The notes below the pieces were generated by a model. The model made no database searches and was not told the origin of the DNA. It worked only from the letters and a program-made list of their open reading frames with translations. The position numbers and the translations under genes were made by a program. 64,000 nt of DNA from Leptodesmis sichuanensis A121 (lineage in GTDB: Bacteria > Cyanobacteriota > Cyanobacteriia > Leptolyngbyales > Leptolyngbyaceae). The stretch lies in assembly GCF_021379005.1 (NCBI RefSeq), contig NZ_CP075171.1:3782001-3846000 (forward strand). Direction: 5' to 3'. Numbering within the stretch: position 1 is the first letter of the stretch; each line of letters begins with the position of its first letter. Below are positions 51,578 to 61,958 of the stretch, in pieces.

Positions 51578-52564
51578 CTATTTCTGGCATTTGGGACAAA
51601 AATGGGCCGATCGCCCCGCCAGTTTTAACCGCGCAATCACAGTACCACAGGTGCGACAGGGTTGCCCATCACGGGCGTAAACCCAGGCTCTCCCACCATA
51701 ATTGCCGTTCACCCCCTCCACATTACGGAAGGTGCTGAAGGTTGTGCCTTTGGCCTCAATACTGTCCAGCAGAACCTGCACAATATTGGCATGAAGCTGC
51801 CTGACCTGATTCCGGCTCAGGCGAGTACACAGTTTTTCAGGGCGAATTCCGCTCAGGAACAATGCCTCGTCTGCATAAATGTTGCCAATTCCTGCGACGA
51901 TCGCCTGATCTAACAGCGCACTTTTAATCGGGCGATGGCGATGGTGTAACTGCTCATACAGGTAGGAAACGGAAAACTCCTCCGAAAAGGGTTCTGGCCC
52001 TAGCGGTTGTAACCCAGTCATAATCTCCTCCGGGGCCATTCCCGGCGGCACCCACCACATCTGCCCAAAGGTACGCTGATCCACAAAGCGCAATTCATAC
52101 CCACTGGTGAACAAGAGCCGTACACGAGTATGTTTCGGCAGTGGTTCTGCTGGATCGACCCAGAGTAACTGTCCGGTCATTCGGAGATGAACGCCGAGGA
52201 AACCTGCGGGAGAAGGATTTTGGATTTTGGATTTTGGATTTTGGCCTGGCAGTCTGTTGGTTCGTGGTTCGTGGTTTGTGGCTTGTGAAGCAATTTTTTC
52301 TCGTGCCTCGTGCCTCACACCTCGTACCTCTCCCGCACCTTCCCCATCTTCCCTGCCTTCTCGATCCAATTCTGCCAGTAGATATTTACCTCGCCGATGC
52401 CACTGGACAATCGCCGCTCCCTGCAGTCCAGCTAAAAAATTGACCGCAGAGGTGGGATAGGCCAGGGTGCGATCGAGCAGCACCTCACCCCCCTGAATCG
52501 TTTGGTTCAAGGTAACTTGATTCAAGCCTCGACGGACAGTTTCAACTTCGGGGAGTTCAGGCAC
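51578..52564 (-). CDS. mutM: Formamidopyrimidine-DNA glycosylase with repeat insert
   Basis: A 328-residue base-excision repair enzyme that removes 8-oxoguanine and FapyG. The catalytic P1-E2 start (MPELPEVETVRRGL), Lys60 in RRGKYLL, the helix-two-turn-helix (GIGNIYADEALF), and the C-terminal zinc finger CRTCG-x18-CPKC are all present. It is about 45-50 residues longer than usual. The surplus (residues about 69-119) separates the conserved KYLLAELD strand from GFLGVHLRMTG and is spelled by spacer-type strings. The start is GTG at 52564. Confidence 0.95.
   Translation of the reverse strand: MPELPEVETVRRGLNQVTLNQTIQGGEVLLDRTLAYPTSAVNFLAGLQGAAIVQWHRRGKYLLAELDREGREDGEGAGEVRGVRHEAREKIASQATNHEPRTNRLPGQNPKSKIQNPSPAGFLGVHLRMTGQLLWVDPAEPLPKHTRVRLLFTSGYELRFVDQRTFGQMWWVPPGMAPEEIMTGLQPLGPEPFSEEFSVSYLYEQLHHRHRPIKSALLDQAIVAGIGNIYADEALFLSGIRPEKLCTRLSRNQVRQLHANIVQVLLDSIEAKGTTFSTFRNVEGVNGNYGGRAWVYARDGQPCRTCGTVIARLKLAGRSAHFCPKCQK
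52205..52366. repeat. Spacer-type strings inside mutM
   Basis: Three strings occur in tandem: GATTTTGGATTTTGGATTTTG (52216-52242), 'ggttcgtggttcgtggtttgtggc', and 'gtgcctcgtgcctcacacctcgtacctc'. On the minus strand they encode NHEPRTN and QNPKSKIQN peptides in frame. Confidence 0.8.
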
Positions 52565-52594
52565 AGGGACGATCGTCAGTAAATTCTATAGCTT

Positions 52595-53815
52595 TTAGTC
52601 TATCGAAATCTGGCTCAATCCCTCGGCCAGTTGCTCCAGGTGACTGAGTTCATGGGTGGCCATCACCGTAATCCGTAGACGACTGGTGGGTACGGTGGGC
52701 GGACGCACGACAGACACAAAGATCCCAGCCTTTTGCAAGGCCTGGCCGATCGCTAGAACAGTGCCAGGAGCATCGACTTGCAGGCAAAGAATGGGGGAGG
52801 GGGAGGGGAGGAGCGTGCGAGTAGGGGAGGGGAGGGGGAGGGGGGAACGGCTCGTTGGAACGTTTCCATCAGCAGGAAAGTGTGGGGTGAGGCGGCTGAT
52901 GAGGTGGTGGACGTTTTGCCAGAGTTGGGTGCGGCGTTGGGGTTCCTGATGAATGATGCGAATAGCTTCCAGGGCAGCGGCAGTATCGGCGGGAGAAAGT
53001 CCCGTAGTGTAGATCCAACTGGCGGCCCGATTGCGGAGAAAGTCAATCAGGGCGGCGGATCCGGCAACATAGCCTCCTAGACTGCCAAGGGCTTTACTGA
53101 GCGTCCCCATTTGTACGAGGGGCCGTCCGGTACAACCAAAATGTTCGACACTGCCAGATCCGGTCGCTCCTAAAACTCCCGTGGCATGAGCCTCATCTAC
53201 CAGCAGCATGGAGTTAAATTCTACCGCCAGATCCAGAAGTTCAGGCAGGGGGCAAAGGTCGCCATCCATGCTGAAGATGCTGTCGGTCAGGATCAGGCAG
53301 CGGCGGTACTGGGAACGGTATTGGCTCAGGAGTTGGCGAACTTGCTCCAGATTGCAGTGGGCATAGTTGAATAGGGTGGCTCCACTGAGAATGGCCCCGT
53401 TCTTCAGGCTGGAGTGGTTGTATTGATCGGCCAGGATTAAATCCCGTTTGCCGACCAGCGCACTAATGGTTCCCAGATTAGCGAGATAGCCAGAACTAAA
53501 AACGATCGCATCCTCGGTTTGTTTCCAGGAAGCGATCGCTCGTTCCAGTTCTCGATGCAGTTCTCGATGACCGCTAATTAAGCGCGAGCCAGTGCTGCCT
53601 GTACCGTATTCCTGAGTCGCCGCGATCGCTGCCTGGATCAGGCGATCGTCCCCAGCTAACCCCAAATAATCGTTGCTGGCAAAGTTCAGGACAGGCTGAC
53701 CATTCAGCAGAACTATGGGGCCGGGACGAGAGGTGATTGCATTCACCGAGCGATACCAGCTCGCCCGGTGAATGGTTGCTAAGGCTGGCTCTAGCCAACT
53801 GTAGGGATCACTCAC
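52595..53815 (-). CDS. bioF: 8-amino-7-oxononanoate synthase (BioF/KBL family) with Pro/Ser insert
   Basis: A 406-residue PLP enzyme of the alpha-oxoamine synthase family; BioF condenses pimeloyl-ACP and alanine for biotin. Segments: [53 protein letters not shown] and the PLP lysine in [15 protein letters not shown] stretch [21 protein letters not shown] (about 52795-52860) replaces a loop near the C-terminal domain and is encoded by a G/C-rich spacer-type string. GTG start at 53815. por lies 5 bp upstream on the same strand. Confidence 0.9.
   Translation of the reverse strand: MSDPYSWLEPALATIHRASWYRSVNAITSRPGPIVLLNGQPVLNFASNDYLGLAGDDRLIQAAIAATQEYGTGSTGSRLISGHRELHRELERAIASWKQTEDAIVFSSGYLANLGTISALVGKRDLILADQYNHSSLKNGAILSGATLFNYAHCNLEQVRQLLSQYRSQYRRCLILTDSIFSMDGDLCPLPELLDLAVEFNSMLLVDEAHATGVLGATGSGSVEHFGCTGRPLVQMGTLSKALGSLGGYVAGSAALIDFLRNRAASWIYTTGLSPADTAAALEAIRIIHQEPQRRTQLWQNVHHLISRLTPHFPADGNVPTSRSPLPLPSPTRTLLPSPSPILCLQVDAPGTVLAIGQALQKAGIFVSVVRPPTVPTSRLRITVMATHELSHLEQLAEGLSQISID
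52790..52862. repeat. GGGGAGGGG string inside bioF
   Basis: 'gggggagggggaggggaggag' followed by 'gtaggggaggggagggggagg' lies within the coding region and encodes Pro/Leu/Ser/Thr on the minus strand. It matches the G-rich string of cobB insert 2 and of 13985-14037. Confidence 0.7.
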
Positions 53816-53820
53816 TTAAA

Positions 53821-54798
<978 letters not shown>

Positions 54799-54861
54799 TT
54801 AATGACTGTTTCCTATTTCACAAGATCTTACACTTCTCTGTAACCCTGATTGGCTGGGTTT

Positions 54862-55236
54862 TCAGGCAGAAATTTCGTGTAGTTTCATGTAGCTGAGCAG
54901 CCAATTGGCGATCGTGGCACGGCGAGTTTTTCGAGGCACTAATTCATCGACTGTGTAGCCCTTGAACCCCAGTTCCTCCTTCAACAGTTGCTTATGTTCA
55001 GCAGGGATCGATCGCGTCAATTTCACAGTAGCCGGACGACTTTCGATAAATTTAGGGGGTTCAGGATACTCCTGTTGCCACTCTGAGGCGACTTCGGAAG
55101 TATCCCACTGGCCGGAAGCCGGATCGAGCCGATAGCCCAAACAGTGCCACACTAATTGATGGGCTGTATCATCGGAAATTTCGTCGTTGATGATTCCCCA
55201 AAGGGTTGCTGTTGTCAATTCGGGTAAGTCTGACAT
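54862..55236 (-). CDS. DUF1823 family protein
   Basis: A 124-residue protein of a family found in cyanobacteria and plastids: MSDLPELTTATLWGIINDEI, QLVWHCLGYRLDPASGQWD, EYPEPPKFIESRPATVKLTR and FKGYTVDELVPRKTRRATIA are conserved-looking segments. Function is unknown. ATG at 55236 follows GGGGAGCC, a better start than an upstream in-frame codon at 55275. It lies upstream of por on the same strand. Confidence 0.88.
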   Translation of the reverse strand: MSDLPELTTATLWGIINDEISDDTAHQLVWHCLGYRLDPASGQWDTSEVASEWQQEYPEPPKFIESRPATVKLTRSIPAEHKQLLKEELGFKGYTVDELVPRKTRRATIANWLLSYMKLHEISA

Positions 55237-55423
55237 TGGCTCCCCTTCCTGCCTATCACACACCTTGATTGCCAATCACTCAGCATACAATCTTACTGTT
55301 CACGGAATGAACAGCAGCAACGATTAAATTGGCAATGGGTCAAAGTTGCATCCAGCCTAAAAGCTAGACCTATAGCTGGACGGTGGAAATGATTCAAGAA
55401 TAGTGGGAGGGTATAGCTGCCTG

Positions 55424-56803
55424 CTAAATTCTATGGAAGAAGATGAGCGCGGCCAGACCAGAGGCGATGCCAATAATGGGCAGATCCACTTCGGGTTGCC
55501 AGATGGATAACCGGGCATAGCAGATCGCCTGAAAGGGATACAGGAACCAGGCCATTGCAGCAATGCCTACAATCACCCCATAATCGCCTCCCAGATAGTA
55601 GCCCACAAACATAGTGGTAAATTGCAGAACTACCTGAATGGCCATCAAACCAGTCAGGATGGCGGTTTTACCTTGAGCTAATAAAACATTGGTATAGGTA
55701 GAGCCAGGGGTGGCAACCAGTGAACCTAGAGCCAAAATTTGCAGCATCCAGCCTGCATCGGCATACCGCTTGTCATACATGATATGGATCAGCGGTTCTC
55801 CAAAGAAAACGAAGAAGAGGGCCACAGCCAGGGTTAACCAATTCAGTACTAACCGAGTTTTTCTCAGGACTGGGTAGAGCCGTTCGGGGCGATCGCGAAC
55901 CAGTTCTGAATAGGAGGGGAATAGAACCTTGCTTCCCAGCATCCCGACAATATCTCCAGTCAACCGCGCAAGGTTTTGGGCAAAGGAGAATACCCCCATA
56001 AACGCCACACCCATCAACCGGGGAACAACCAGATTACTGCCCTGGATCGCAAAAAAGGTTAACAGGGTTGTAAAAAAGATCCACCGTCCAAAGTGAGCTA
56101 GTTCTGTTAGCGATTCTTTATCCCACTCAAAATGATTTTTTTCTCCCTTCAGATAGGTATGACTCAGGACGAGCTTCATGACTGAAGCAAACAGGGTACC
56201 AACCACTAGTGACCAAACAGCTAAATCTCGAGGAGCATTGGCCAACTTAGCCGCAAACGCGCAACCAATCATGATCAAAATGGACAGGATTTGCGTGCTC
56301 AGTTCGACGATCGTTAAACGACGCAGATCCAAATGACGATTGGCAGTGGCCCATTTGGTTGAAACAAAGCCGGACATGATGGTTGTCAGACCAGCAACGG
56401 GTAAGAGCCACTGTAGGATAGGTTCTTTATAAAAGATAGAAACGGGCCACGCGATTAAACAGGCACATAACCAGAGAATAATGCCCCGCCCCCCATTCAG
56501 TGTCCAGGCGGTGTTCAAAAACTTGGGATCATCTCCCCGTTTACTTTGGATGATGTTAGGGAACACCCCGAAGTCCGACAGCATTTCTAACCCAGCCAGA
56601 AAGGTGTAAACCAGGGCCATCAAACCAAAGGCTTCTGGAAAGAGCAAGCGACTGATAATTAGGTTGCTGGCCAGACGAATGATCTGGCTGGCTCCATGAC
56701 CACCAATTGTCCAAATCGATCCACGAATCACCCGCTTGAACAGCGATCGGGATGTTTTTCCAGGGATTTCGCCTGGTACTTTTTCCATTGAACTCTCAGT
56801 CAT
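55424..56803 (-). CDS. Polysaccharide flippase (Wzx/MVF-type oligosaccharide exporter)
   Basis: About 459 residues, with 12 or so TM helices spread over the sequence (for example LFPEAFGLMALVYTFLAGL, GIILWLCACLIAWPVSIFY and LNWLTLAVALFFVFFGEPL). The opening SIWTIGGHGASQIIRLASNLIISR is typical of the polysaccharide transport family that flips lipid-linked sugar units. ATG at 56803 follows AGGAG with 6-base spacing. No glycosyltransferase genes are adjacent, so its glycan is unknown. Confidence 0.88.
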   Translation of the reverse strand: MTESSMEKVPGEIPGKTSRSLFKRVIRGSIWTIGGHGASQIIRLASNLIISRLLFPEAFGLMALVYTFLAGLEMLSDFGVFPNIIQSKRGDDPKFLNTAWTLNGGRGIILWLCACLIAWPVSIFYKEPILQWLLPVAGLTTIMSGFVSTKWATANRHLDLRRLTIVELSTQILSILIMIGCAFAAKLANAPRDLAVWSLVVGTLFASVMKLVLSHTYLKGEKNHFEWDKESLTELAHFGRWIFFTTLLTFFAIQGSNLVVPRLMGVAFMGVFSFAQNLARLTGDIVGMLGSKVLFPSYSELVRDRPERLYPVLRKTRLVLNWLTLAVALFFVFFGEPLIHIMYDKRYADAGWMLQILALGSLVATPGSTYTNVLLAQGKTAILTGLMAIQVVLQFTTMFVGYYLGGDYGVIVGIAAMAWFLYPFQAICYARLSIWQPEVDLPIIGIASGLAALIFFHRI

Positions 56804-56806
56804 CAA

Positions 56807-57398
56807 TCGCTCCTAACATTTCAGGACATTCTTACGTCTGGATTACTGTATAGAGATGGAACAGGAGTTTCGTAGGACGTCGGCTAACAGAAACAACCCA
56901 TTTGCTATCAGGAAATCGGATGCCAGGGCTAAAACAACACTGGTTCAGCCGATGCTTCATTAGGTTGCCCATTTTTATCAGGCTTACACCTTCCTGTGGC
57001 AGGAGTCAGGATGAACTAAACCTTGTCCAGATCCAGAACCGTCGTTTCTCTGATCGGAAGACGACCGTTCTCGCACTGGACTGGGTGTACTTCAGCCGTA
57101 TTCAATTGTTATGTCGGCCAATCAGCGGATAAGCAGGATTTGTCCCATCCCAGTATCACTTATCCGAGTCACCTAACATTTGGAGTTCTGCGATTTTCCT
57201 CAAACTTTCACAATTACCTTAAATAGGCGGTTGACATGAGAAAGAATACTCAACCTGGCCCACAACTTTGACCAAAGATTGGTATGATTAAAGGCCAATT
57301 ATTTTTTCGTATAAAAAATTGATCCCAATTGAATTGAGGATACAGGAGATTCGGCCTCACGCGATTTCCATCTGGTGTGTGACAGAGCCTGGGACGGA
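56807..57398. other. Gene-free region with R1 element
   Basis: About 590 bp between the flippase and MarR genes. It holds R1 copy C (57017-57089). A TTGACA at 57231-57236 lacks a convincing -10 at 16-18 bp. A 'cgtataaaaaattgatcccaattgaattgagg' stretch near 57308-57340 includes CAATTG/GAATTG symmetry that might be a control site. Short frames here have no recognisable product. Confidence 0.45.
57017..57089 (+). repeat. R1 palindromic element, copy C
   Basis: 73 bp, from TAAACCTTGTCCAGATCCAG to CTGGACTGGGTGTA, with core GGAAGACGACCGTTCTC. Slightly diverged but full length. Confidence 0.85.
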
Positions 57399-57863
57399 TT
57401 AAACCAAATTAGCGATCGCTTGATCCACCAGTTCAGAAAACTTCTCCCGATCAGCAACGGCTATTCCCTGCATTGCATGCTCCCGAATTTCGACCGCAAT
57501 TGGAGGGAGGACATCTTTTAATTGTTTGCCTTCCTCCGTCAGCCAGATTCGCCAAACTCGGCGATCGATCTGATCCCGCTCTCTCCGGATGAGTCCGCGT
57601 TCTTCCATCCGATCCAGAACCCCTGTCATCGTGCCGCCGACCTGTTGCAGTTTCTCGCCGATGCCGGAAGTCGGTAATCCATCTTCTTCCCACAGGCAAC
57701 ACAAGACAACCCAGTGGAAAGCCGTCAGACCAAACGGCTCCAATCGTTCCTGAAACTTCCGACTGAGGAGTTGGGATAGCAGCTTAATCCGGTATCCCAA
57801 TCCATAGGGAGCTAGAATTGCCTGCCATCCATGGGTTATTTGCTCAAGAGGCTGGGAAGCCAT
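57399..57863 (-). CDS. MarR-family transcriptional regulator
   Basis: A 154-residue winged-helix regulator: GYRIKLLSQLLSRKFQERL dimer helix, LTAFHWVVLCCLWEEDGLPTSGIGEKLQQVGGTMTGVLDRMEERGLI-type residues forming the DNA-binding helices, then the wing RERDQIDRRVWRIWLTEEG, a classical MarR signature. It probably represses its own promoter and a nearby or distant stress gene. SixA lies upstream on the same strand. The ligand is unknown. Confidence 0.92.
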   Translation of the reverse strand: MASQPLEQITHGWQAILAPYGLGYRIKLLSQLLSRKFQERLEPFGLTAFHWVVLCCLWEEDGLPTSGIGEKLQQVGGTMTGVLDRMEERGLIRRERDQIDRRVWRIWLTEEGKQLKDVLPPIAVEIREHAMQGIAVADREKFSELVDQAIANLV

Positions 57864-57942
57864 GGGGGTTAAGCCTCACTTATTTAGCACGCTTACTATT
57901 CTCAGCTTACTGTTTACAATACCTTTTGGGCAAGGAAAGTTT

Positions 57943-58449
57943 TTATCCTAACAAAAAACGGGGCGGAGTCAGCCAGAAGAGTTGGCTATGCCCAATCGGA
58001 GATCCGGTTTTCGGTAACAGTAATCCCATGACTCCAGCCTTTTTCAGTGCGATCGCACCTTTGGCCTCACCCCAGATGAGCGTTTCAGCCCAGGTACTTA
58101 ACCCTGGTTCATGACCCACCAGGGCCAGACACCCCGTTTTCCCCGGTTTCCAGGAGGATAACCACTCTACCCAGTCCTCAATCCGGCCTCCAGGCGCTAA
58201 AGGGCTGAATTCCTCTAACTGTTTGCCCAGACCCACATCCATCAGGATTTCCGCCGTCTGTTTGGCCCGTACCAGGGGACTGGTCAATATCAGATCAAAC
58301 TCCAGGTTTAGGGTAGCCAGACGACGAGCCACCTGCCGGGTTTTTTGCTTCCCCTCTTCCGTCAAAGGCCGATCGTTATCATTAGCGTAGGAGCCGTGTT
58401 CTCCCGCAAGACCATGACGGACGAGGTAAAGAGTGGTTTCAGTAGCCAT
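57943..58449 (-). CDS. sixA: Phosphohistidine phosphatase SixA
   Basis: A 168-residue histidine-phosphatase-superfamily enzyme. The catalytic R11-H12-G13 is in YLVRHGLAGEHG, with LTSPLVRAKQTAEIL and VGHEPGLSTW containing the second His. SixA-type enzymes remove phosphate from histidine of phosphorelay or PTS proteins. ATG at 58449. It is followed by the MarR gene 79 bp downstream. Confidence 0.92.
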   Translation of the reverse strand: MATETTLYLVRHGLAGEHGSYANDNDRPLTEEGKQKTRQVARRLATLNLEFDLILTSPLVRAKQTAEILMDVGLGKQLEEFSPLAPGGRIEDWVEWLSSWKPGKTGCLALVGHEPGLSTWAETLIWGEAKGAIALKKAGVMGLLLPKTGSPIGHSQLFWLTPPRFLLG

Positions 58450-58460
58450 AATGCTTGTCA

Positions 58461-58545
58461 GAAGGGTTGAGTTTTAAGGGTTGAGTTTTAAGTTTTAAGG
58501 CAGAACTACAACTTAGAACTCAACACTCAAAACTTAAAACTTATC
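58461..58545. repeat. TTGAGTTTTAAG spacer strings
   Basis: 'gggttgagttttaagggttgagttttaagttttaagg' is followed by 'cttagaactcaacactcaaaacttaaaactt'. The two halves are reverse complements, so the spacer between sixA and the DHH gene can form a long hairpin. Confidence 0.8.
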
Positions 58546-58547
58546 GG

Positions 58548-59861
58548 TTAGCTCATGCCATTGTGGTAATGCTGATCTGGGTTAATCAGGCGTAGCAGTT
58601 TTTGTTTGACCTGGGCATCAAACACACTCCATTTCATCTTGGAATATTCGGCGCTTTCGGTGAACCCAGAGAGGAAGCCGAGGGGAATTTCAAAACCGCC
58701 TGCCTGCGATCGCCCACCGCCAAAGAAGCGACCGTGAGTATCCTGGCCGAAGGCTTCCTTCAAAAATTCGTCCGGATCCAGGGTGATTTTATTGGTTCGC
58801 AGGGAACCGATCACCAGTTCAATGTCGTCATCTTCATCCTGGACAATGCCGTAGACTACAGCCGTATGGACGTTTTCTTCGGTCACTAGAAAATCTGCGG
58901 CTTGGGGAATCGCATCCCGATCGTCGTAGCGAAGATAACCCACTCCCGCGATCGAGAAGTTGTTCTTCACGATGCGGTTTTTCAGCGATCGTTCAATCAC
59001 ATCCATCACCTGCTTGGAGCGGGAGGATTGCAAGACCGCGTTCAGTAACTGACCGTCATAAAACCGACTCAGGTAAGCGGCAGCGAGAAAATCTTCCTCT
59101 TGGGCTTGCCGCAGGGCGTTGGTGTCCGATCGCAAGCCGTGCATTAACGCGGTTGCACACTTCACATGTTCACTGGAATTGGAATCAAGCTTTAAGAGGC
59201 CAGCTTGCAGGTATTGTGTCAGAATCGTCGCTGTGGCCCGTGTATATGGACGAATATCAACAAATTCCGATTTGATATCCCCTTGCATACTGTGGTGATC
59301 AATCACGACCACGGTAGGAATGCCAGCTTCTTGCAAGGAGGGCATCAGTTGGCTGGTAGTTCCTTGATTGTCAATCAGGGCACATCCCTGATAAACCGTA
59401 AGATCGCGGCTTTTGAGGGTTGGCAGTGCCCACCGTTGTACTGGAAGACTGGTTAATTTTACCAGCGCAATGTTTTCCTGATGGCTGAGGGTTCCGCCAT
59501 AGACCATCTCACACTGAATATCAAAGTTTTGCGCGATCAGTTTATATGTCCAGGCTGAAGACAGCGCATCGGGATCAGGGAAGTCTTGCAGGACGATGAT
59601 CTGCCGTTCGCCGCGATGCCGTTCCAGAGTTTGCCGGAATGTTTCTATTTTCTGACTCTGTTCACGGGAGCGGGGAACATCGTAAGCAAATGGTTGACTG
59701 ACATAAGGGCTGGTGTCGATCGTTGTCCTGGGTAGGGCTTCAGTTGGCTCCGATGGCAGGACAGAGTGAGGATCAGGCTCAGCTTGCACGTCATCGTCTG
59801 CTACGGCCAGTGCGCTGTTACGGGAGGGAACTTTACGGGAAGTTGATGAATCAGATGGCAT
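58548..59861 (-). CDS. DHH/DHHA1-type phosphoesterase
   Basis: About 437 residues. A disordered Ser/Pro/Asp-rich N terminus (about 1-70) precedes a DHH domain with QDFPDPDALSSAW (D-x-D-A), GCALIDNQGT and VIDHHS, and a C-terminal DHHA1-like domain ending in RFFGGGRSQAGGFEIP. Related proteins (NrnA-like) hydrolyse nanoRNA, pAp or cyclic dinucleotides. The exact substrate cannot be read from the sequence. ATG at 59861 is chosen; a longer frame from 59915 adds a hydrophobic stretch without support. Confidence 0.87.
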   Translation of the reverse strand: MPSDSSTSRKVPSRNSALAVADDDVQAEPDPHSVLPSEPTEALPRTTIDTSPYVSQPFAYDVPRSREQSQKIETFRQTLERHRGERQIIVLQDFPDPDALSSAWTYKLIAQNFDIQCEMVYGGTLSHQENIALVKLTSLPVQRWALPTLKSRDLTVYQGCALIDNQGTTSQLMPSLQEAGIPTVVVIDHHSMQGDIKSEFVDIRPYTRATATILTQYLQAGLLKLDSNSSEHVKCATALMHGLRSDTNALRQAQEEDFLAAAYLSRFYDGQLLNAVLQSSRSKQVMDVIERSLKNRIVKNNFSIAGVGYLRYDDRDAIPQAADFLVTEENVHTAVVYGIVQDEDDDIELVIGSLRTNKITLDPDEFLKEAFGQDTHGRFFGGGRSQAGGFEIPLGFLSGFTESAEYSKMKWSVFDAQVKQKLLRLINPDQHYHNGMS

Positions 59862-60119
59862 AGAGCTAGGAAAAATAAATGATGCGAATGATTGGAGAAG
59901 AATCCAGCCACTCACCCCGGTGGATAGGTCATGGTAGACGTTGAACGTTGATCACACATCTCAGATCTTCGCAAAAAAACCAGTAAACGTCATAGCCCCA
60001 AGGAGGCAATCTCTCAAGTGGAGAGTTGGGCAGGGGAATAAGGTTGTGTCAGGCAGGCAGGGAAACTGTCCAACACGGAATCATCCACTTAAAAACCCTC
60101 CAGGAATCACCATAGAGGG

Positions 60120-60617
60120 TCACATACCGATAACATATTTACGCCATTCCTGATTCAGGCCATTCTTAACGTGCTTGGTAACTTCAAAATAAAGTCCGCT
60201 ATAGGGTTTGCGAGGCGGAATTTGCAACAGCATCCCAGCTTCCTTGGGAGTCCGGTTGCCTTTCTTGACGTTACACCGCACACAGGCTGTGACAATGTTC
60301 TCCCAGGTATCTCCACCTCCCCGCGATCTCGGGATCACATGATCGAGGGTTAAATCCTCTCCAGTATAGTTACAGTACTGGCAGGCATGGCCATCCCGAT
60401 GCAGCAGGTTTTTGCGCGTGAGCGGAATCTCTTTGTAAGGCACCCGCACATAGTGACGCAGACGGATTACAGTTGGCAACGGAAATCCGGAGTAGACATA
60501 CTTGCCGTTGTGTTCAACCTGCTCTGCCTTACCTTTCAGCAGTAATACGACCGCCCTGCGCCAGCTCGTAATATTGAGCGGTTCGTAGGAAGCGTTGAGC
60601 ACCAGAACCTTGCTCAT
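60120..60617 (-). CDS. HNH endonuclease family protein
   Basis: A 165-residue protein: MSKVLVLNASYEPLNITSWRRA start, then a zinc-bearing HNH domain with CQYCNYTGEDLTLDHVIPRSRGGGDTW-type residues, NIVTACVRCNVKKGNRTP, giving two CxxC pairs and the catalytic His. It is a widespread stand-alone HNH protein in cyanobacteria, not part of an intron or restriction system here. ATG at 60617 is preferred over an upstream frame. Divergent from alr. Confidence 0.9.
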   Translation of the reverse strand: MSKVLVLNASYEPLNITSWRRAVVLLLKGKAEQVEHNGKYVYSGFPLPTVIRLRHYVRVPYKEIPLTRKNLLHRDGHACQYCNYTGEDLTLDHVIPRSRGGGDTWENIVTACVRCNVKKGNRTPKEAGMLLQIPPRKPYSGLYFEVTKHVKNGLNQEWRKYVIGM

Positions 60618-60752
60618 TCTAATTAAGTTGAAATAATGTTTCACAAATGGTAGCACAGGAATGACCGAATGGCCCATTCCCTTGCTATCCTTCTGACAGC
60701 CAAACGCGATCGTGGATGGCTATCGCAGGTGTGAATGAGGAGTGATTGGCCC

Positions 60753-61952
60753 ATGTTGAGTTGGGAACAAAGCCCAAATTTGGCCCGAATGCAGCGAGAA
60801 CGGGCCTGGGTAGAAATTGATGTGGCAGCTCTGGCCCATAACGTTCGGCAGGTTAAAGGTTTATTGTCCCGGCAGACAGACTTGATGGCTGTGGTGAAAG
60901 CGGATGCTTACGGGCATGGGGCTACTACCGTCGCTCGAACTGTTTTGCAGGCTGGAGCCAGTTGGTTGGGGGTGGCCACGATTCCAGAAGGGATCGAACT
61001 GCGGGAGGCGGGGATTCAAGCGCCAATTCTGATCCTGGGAGCGACCTATACACCAGAACAAATTCAGGCGATCGCCCGCTGGAACCTGCAACCTACCCTG
61101 TGTACTCCGAAGCAGGCACTGGTCTTTTCAGAAACGATGGCTGATCTCCGGTACGGTAAACCCCTCCCCGTTCACTTAAAAATTGATACGGGAATGTCGC
61201 GGTTAGGAACCCCCTGGCAGGAGGCGGTGGAGTTTGTGCAATTGACGCAGCGGTTACCTCATCTGGAGATTGCCAGTATTTATTCTCATCTGGCGACAGC
61301 AGAGAGCCGCGATCGCACAACCGCAAAACAGCAACAGCAACGGTTTGAGTGGGTCATTGAGCAAATTAAACAAGCTGGAGTGACTTGCCCCCGCTTGCAC
61401 CTGGCTAACTCCGCTGGCACCCTGACTGATCCCAGCTTGCATTACGACCTGGTACGGGTTGGGCTGGCACTGTATGGCCTTTATCCGGCGGAGCACCTGA
61501 AGTCTATCCTTTCTCTTAAGCCTGCACTCCAGGTGAAGGCTCGTGTTACCCAGGTTAAAACCCTGCAACCGGGAACAGGAGTTAGCTATGGGCACCGTTT
61601 TGTCGCCGATCGGGAAATGCAAATAGCGGTCGTGGCAATTGGCTATGCCGATGGGATTCCCCGAAATCTGTCAAATCAGATGACGGTGCTGGTGCAGGGA
61701 CAGAAAGTGCCGCAGATTGGTGCGATCACAATGGATCAGTTAATGCTGGATGTCAGCCAAATGCCTGATTTACAAGAAGGAGATGTGGTCACAATTTTGG
61801 GCCGTTCTGGTCAACAATGCATCTCTGCTGATGATTGGGCTGCGACCCTGGGAACCATCTCCTGGGAAATTCTCTGCGGCTTCAAGCATCGCCTGCCGCG
61901 AGTAGCTGTGGGCCAAGCTTCTGCAGATTTAGCCTTGGAAGCAAAAGCTTAA
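60753..61952 (+). CDS. alr: Alanine racemase
   Basis: A 399-residue fold type III PLP enzyme giving D-alanine for peptidoglycan. The PLP lysine K49 is in AVVKADAYGHG; the catalytic Tyr is in TGVSYGHRF; HLKIDTGMSRLG and the C-terminal RVAVG motif region are present. ATG at 60753 has GAGGAG ten bases upstream; an in-frame ATG at 60735 adds MRSDWP and is less likely. Confidence 0.96.
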   Translation: MLSWEQSPNLARMQRERAWVEIDVAALAHNVRQVKGLLSRQTDLMAVVKADAYGHGATTVARTVLQAGASWLGVATIPEGIELREAGIQAPILILGATYTPEQIQAIARWNLQPTLCTPKQALVFSETMADLRYGKPLPVHLKIDTGMSRLGTPWQEAVEFVQLTQRLPHLEIASIYSHLATAESRDRTTAKQQQQRFEWVIEQIKQAGVTCPRLHLANSAGTLTDPSLHYDLVRVGLALYGLYPAEHLKSILSLKPALQVKARVTQVKTLQPGTGVSYGHRFVADREMQIAVVAIGYADGIPRNLSNQMTVLVQGQKVPQIGAITMDQLMLDVSQMPDLQEGDVVTILGRSGQQCISADDWAATLGTISWEILCGFKHRLPRVAVGQASADLALEAKA

Positions 61953-61958
61953 AATTCA

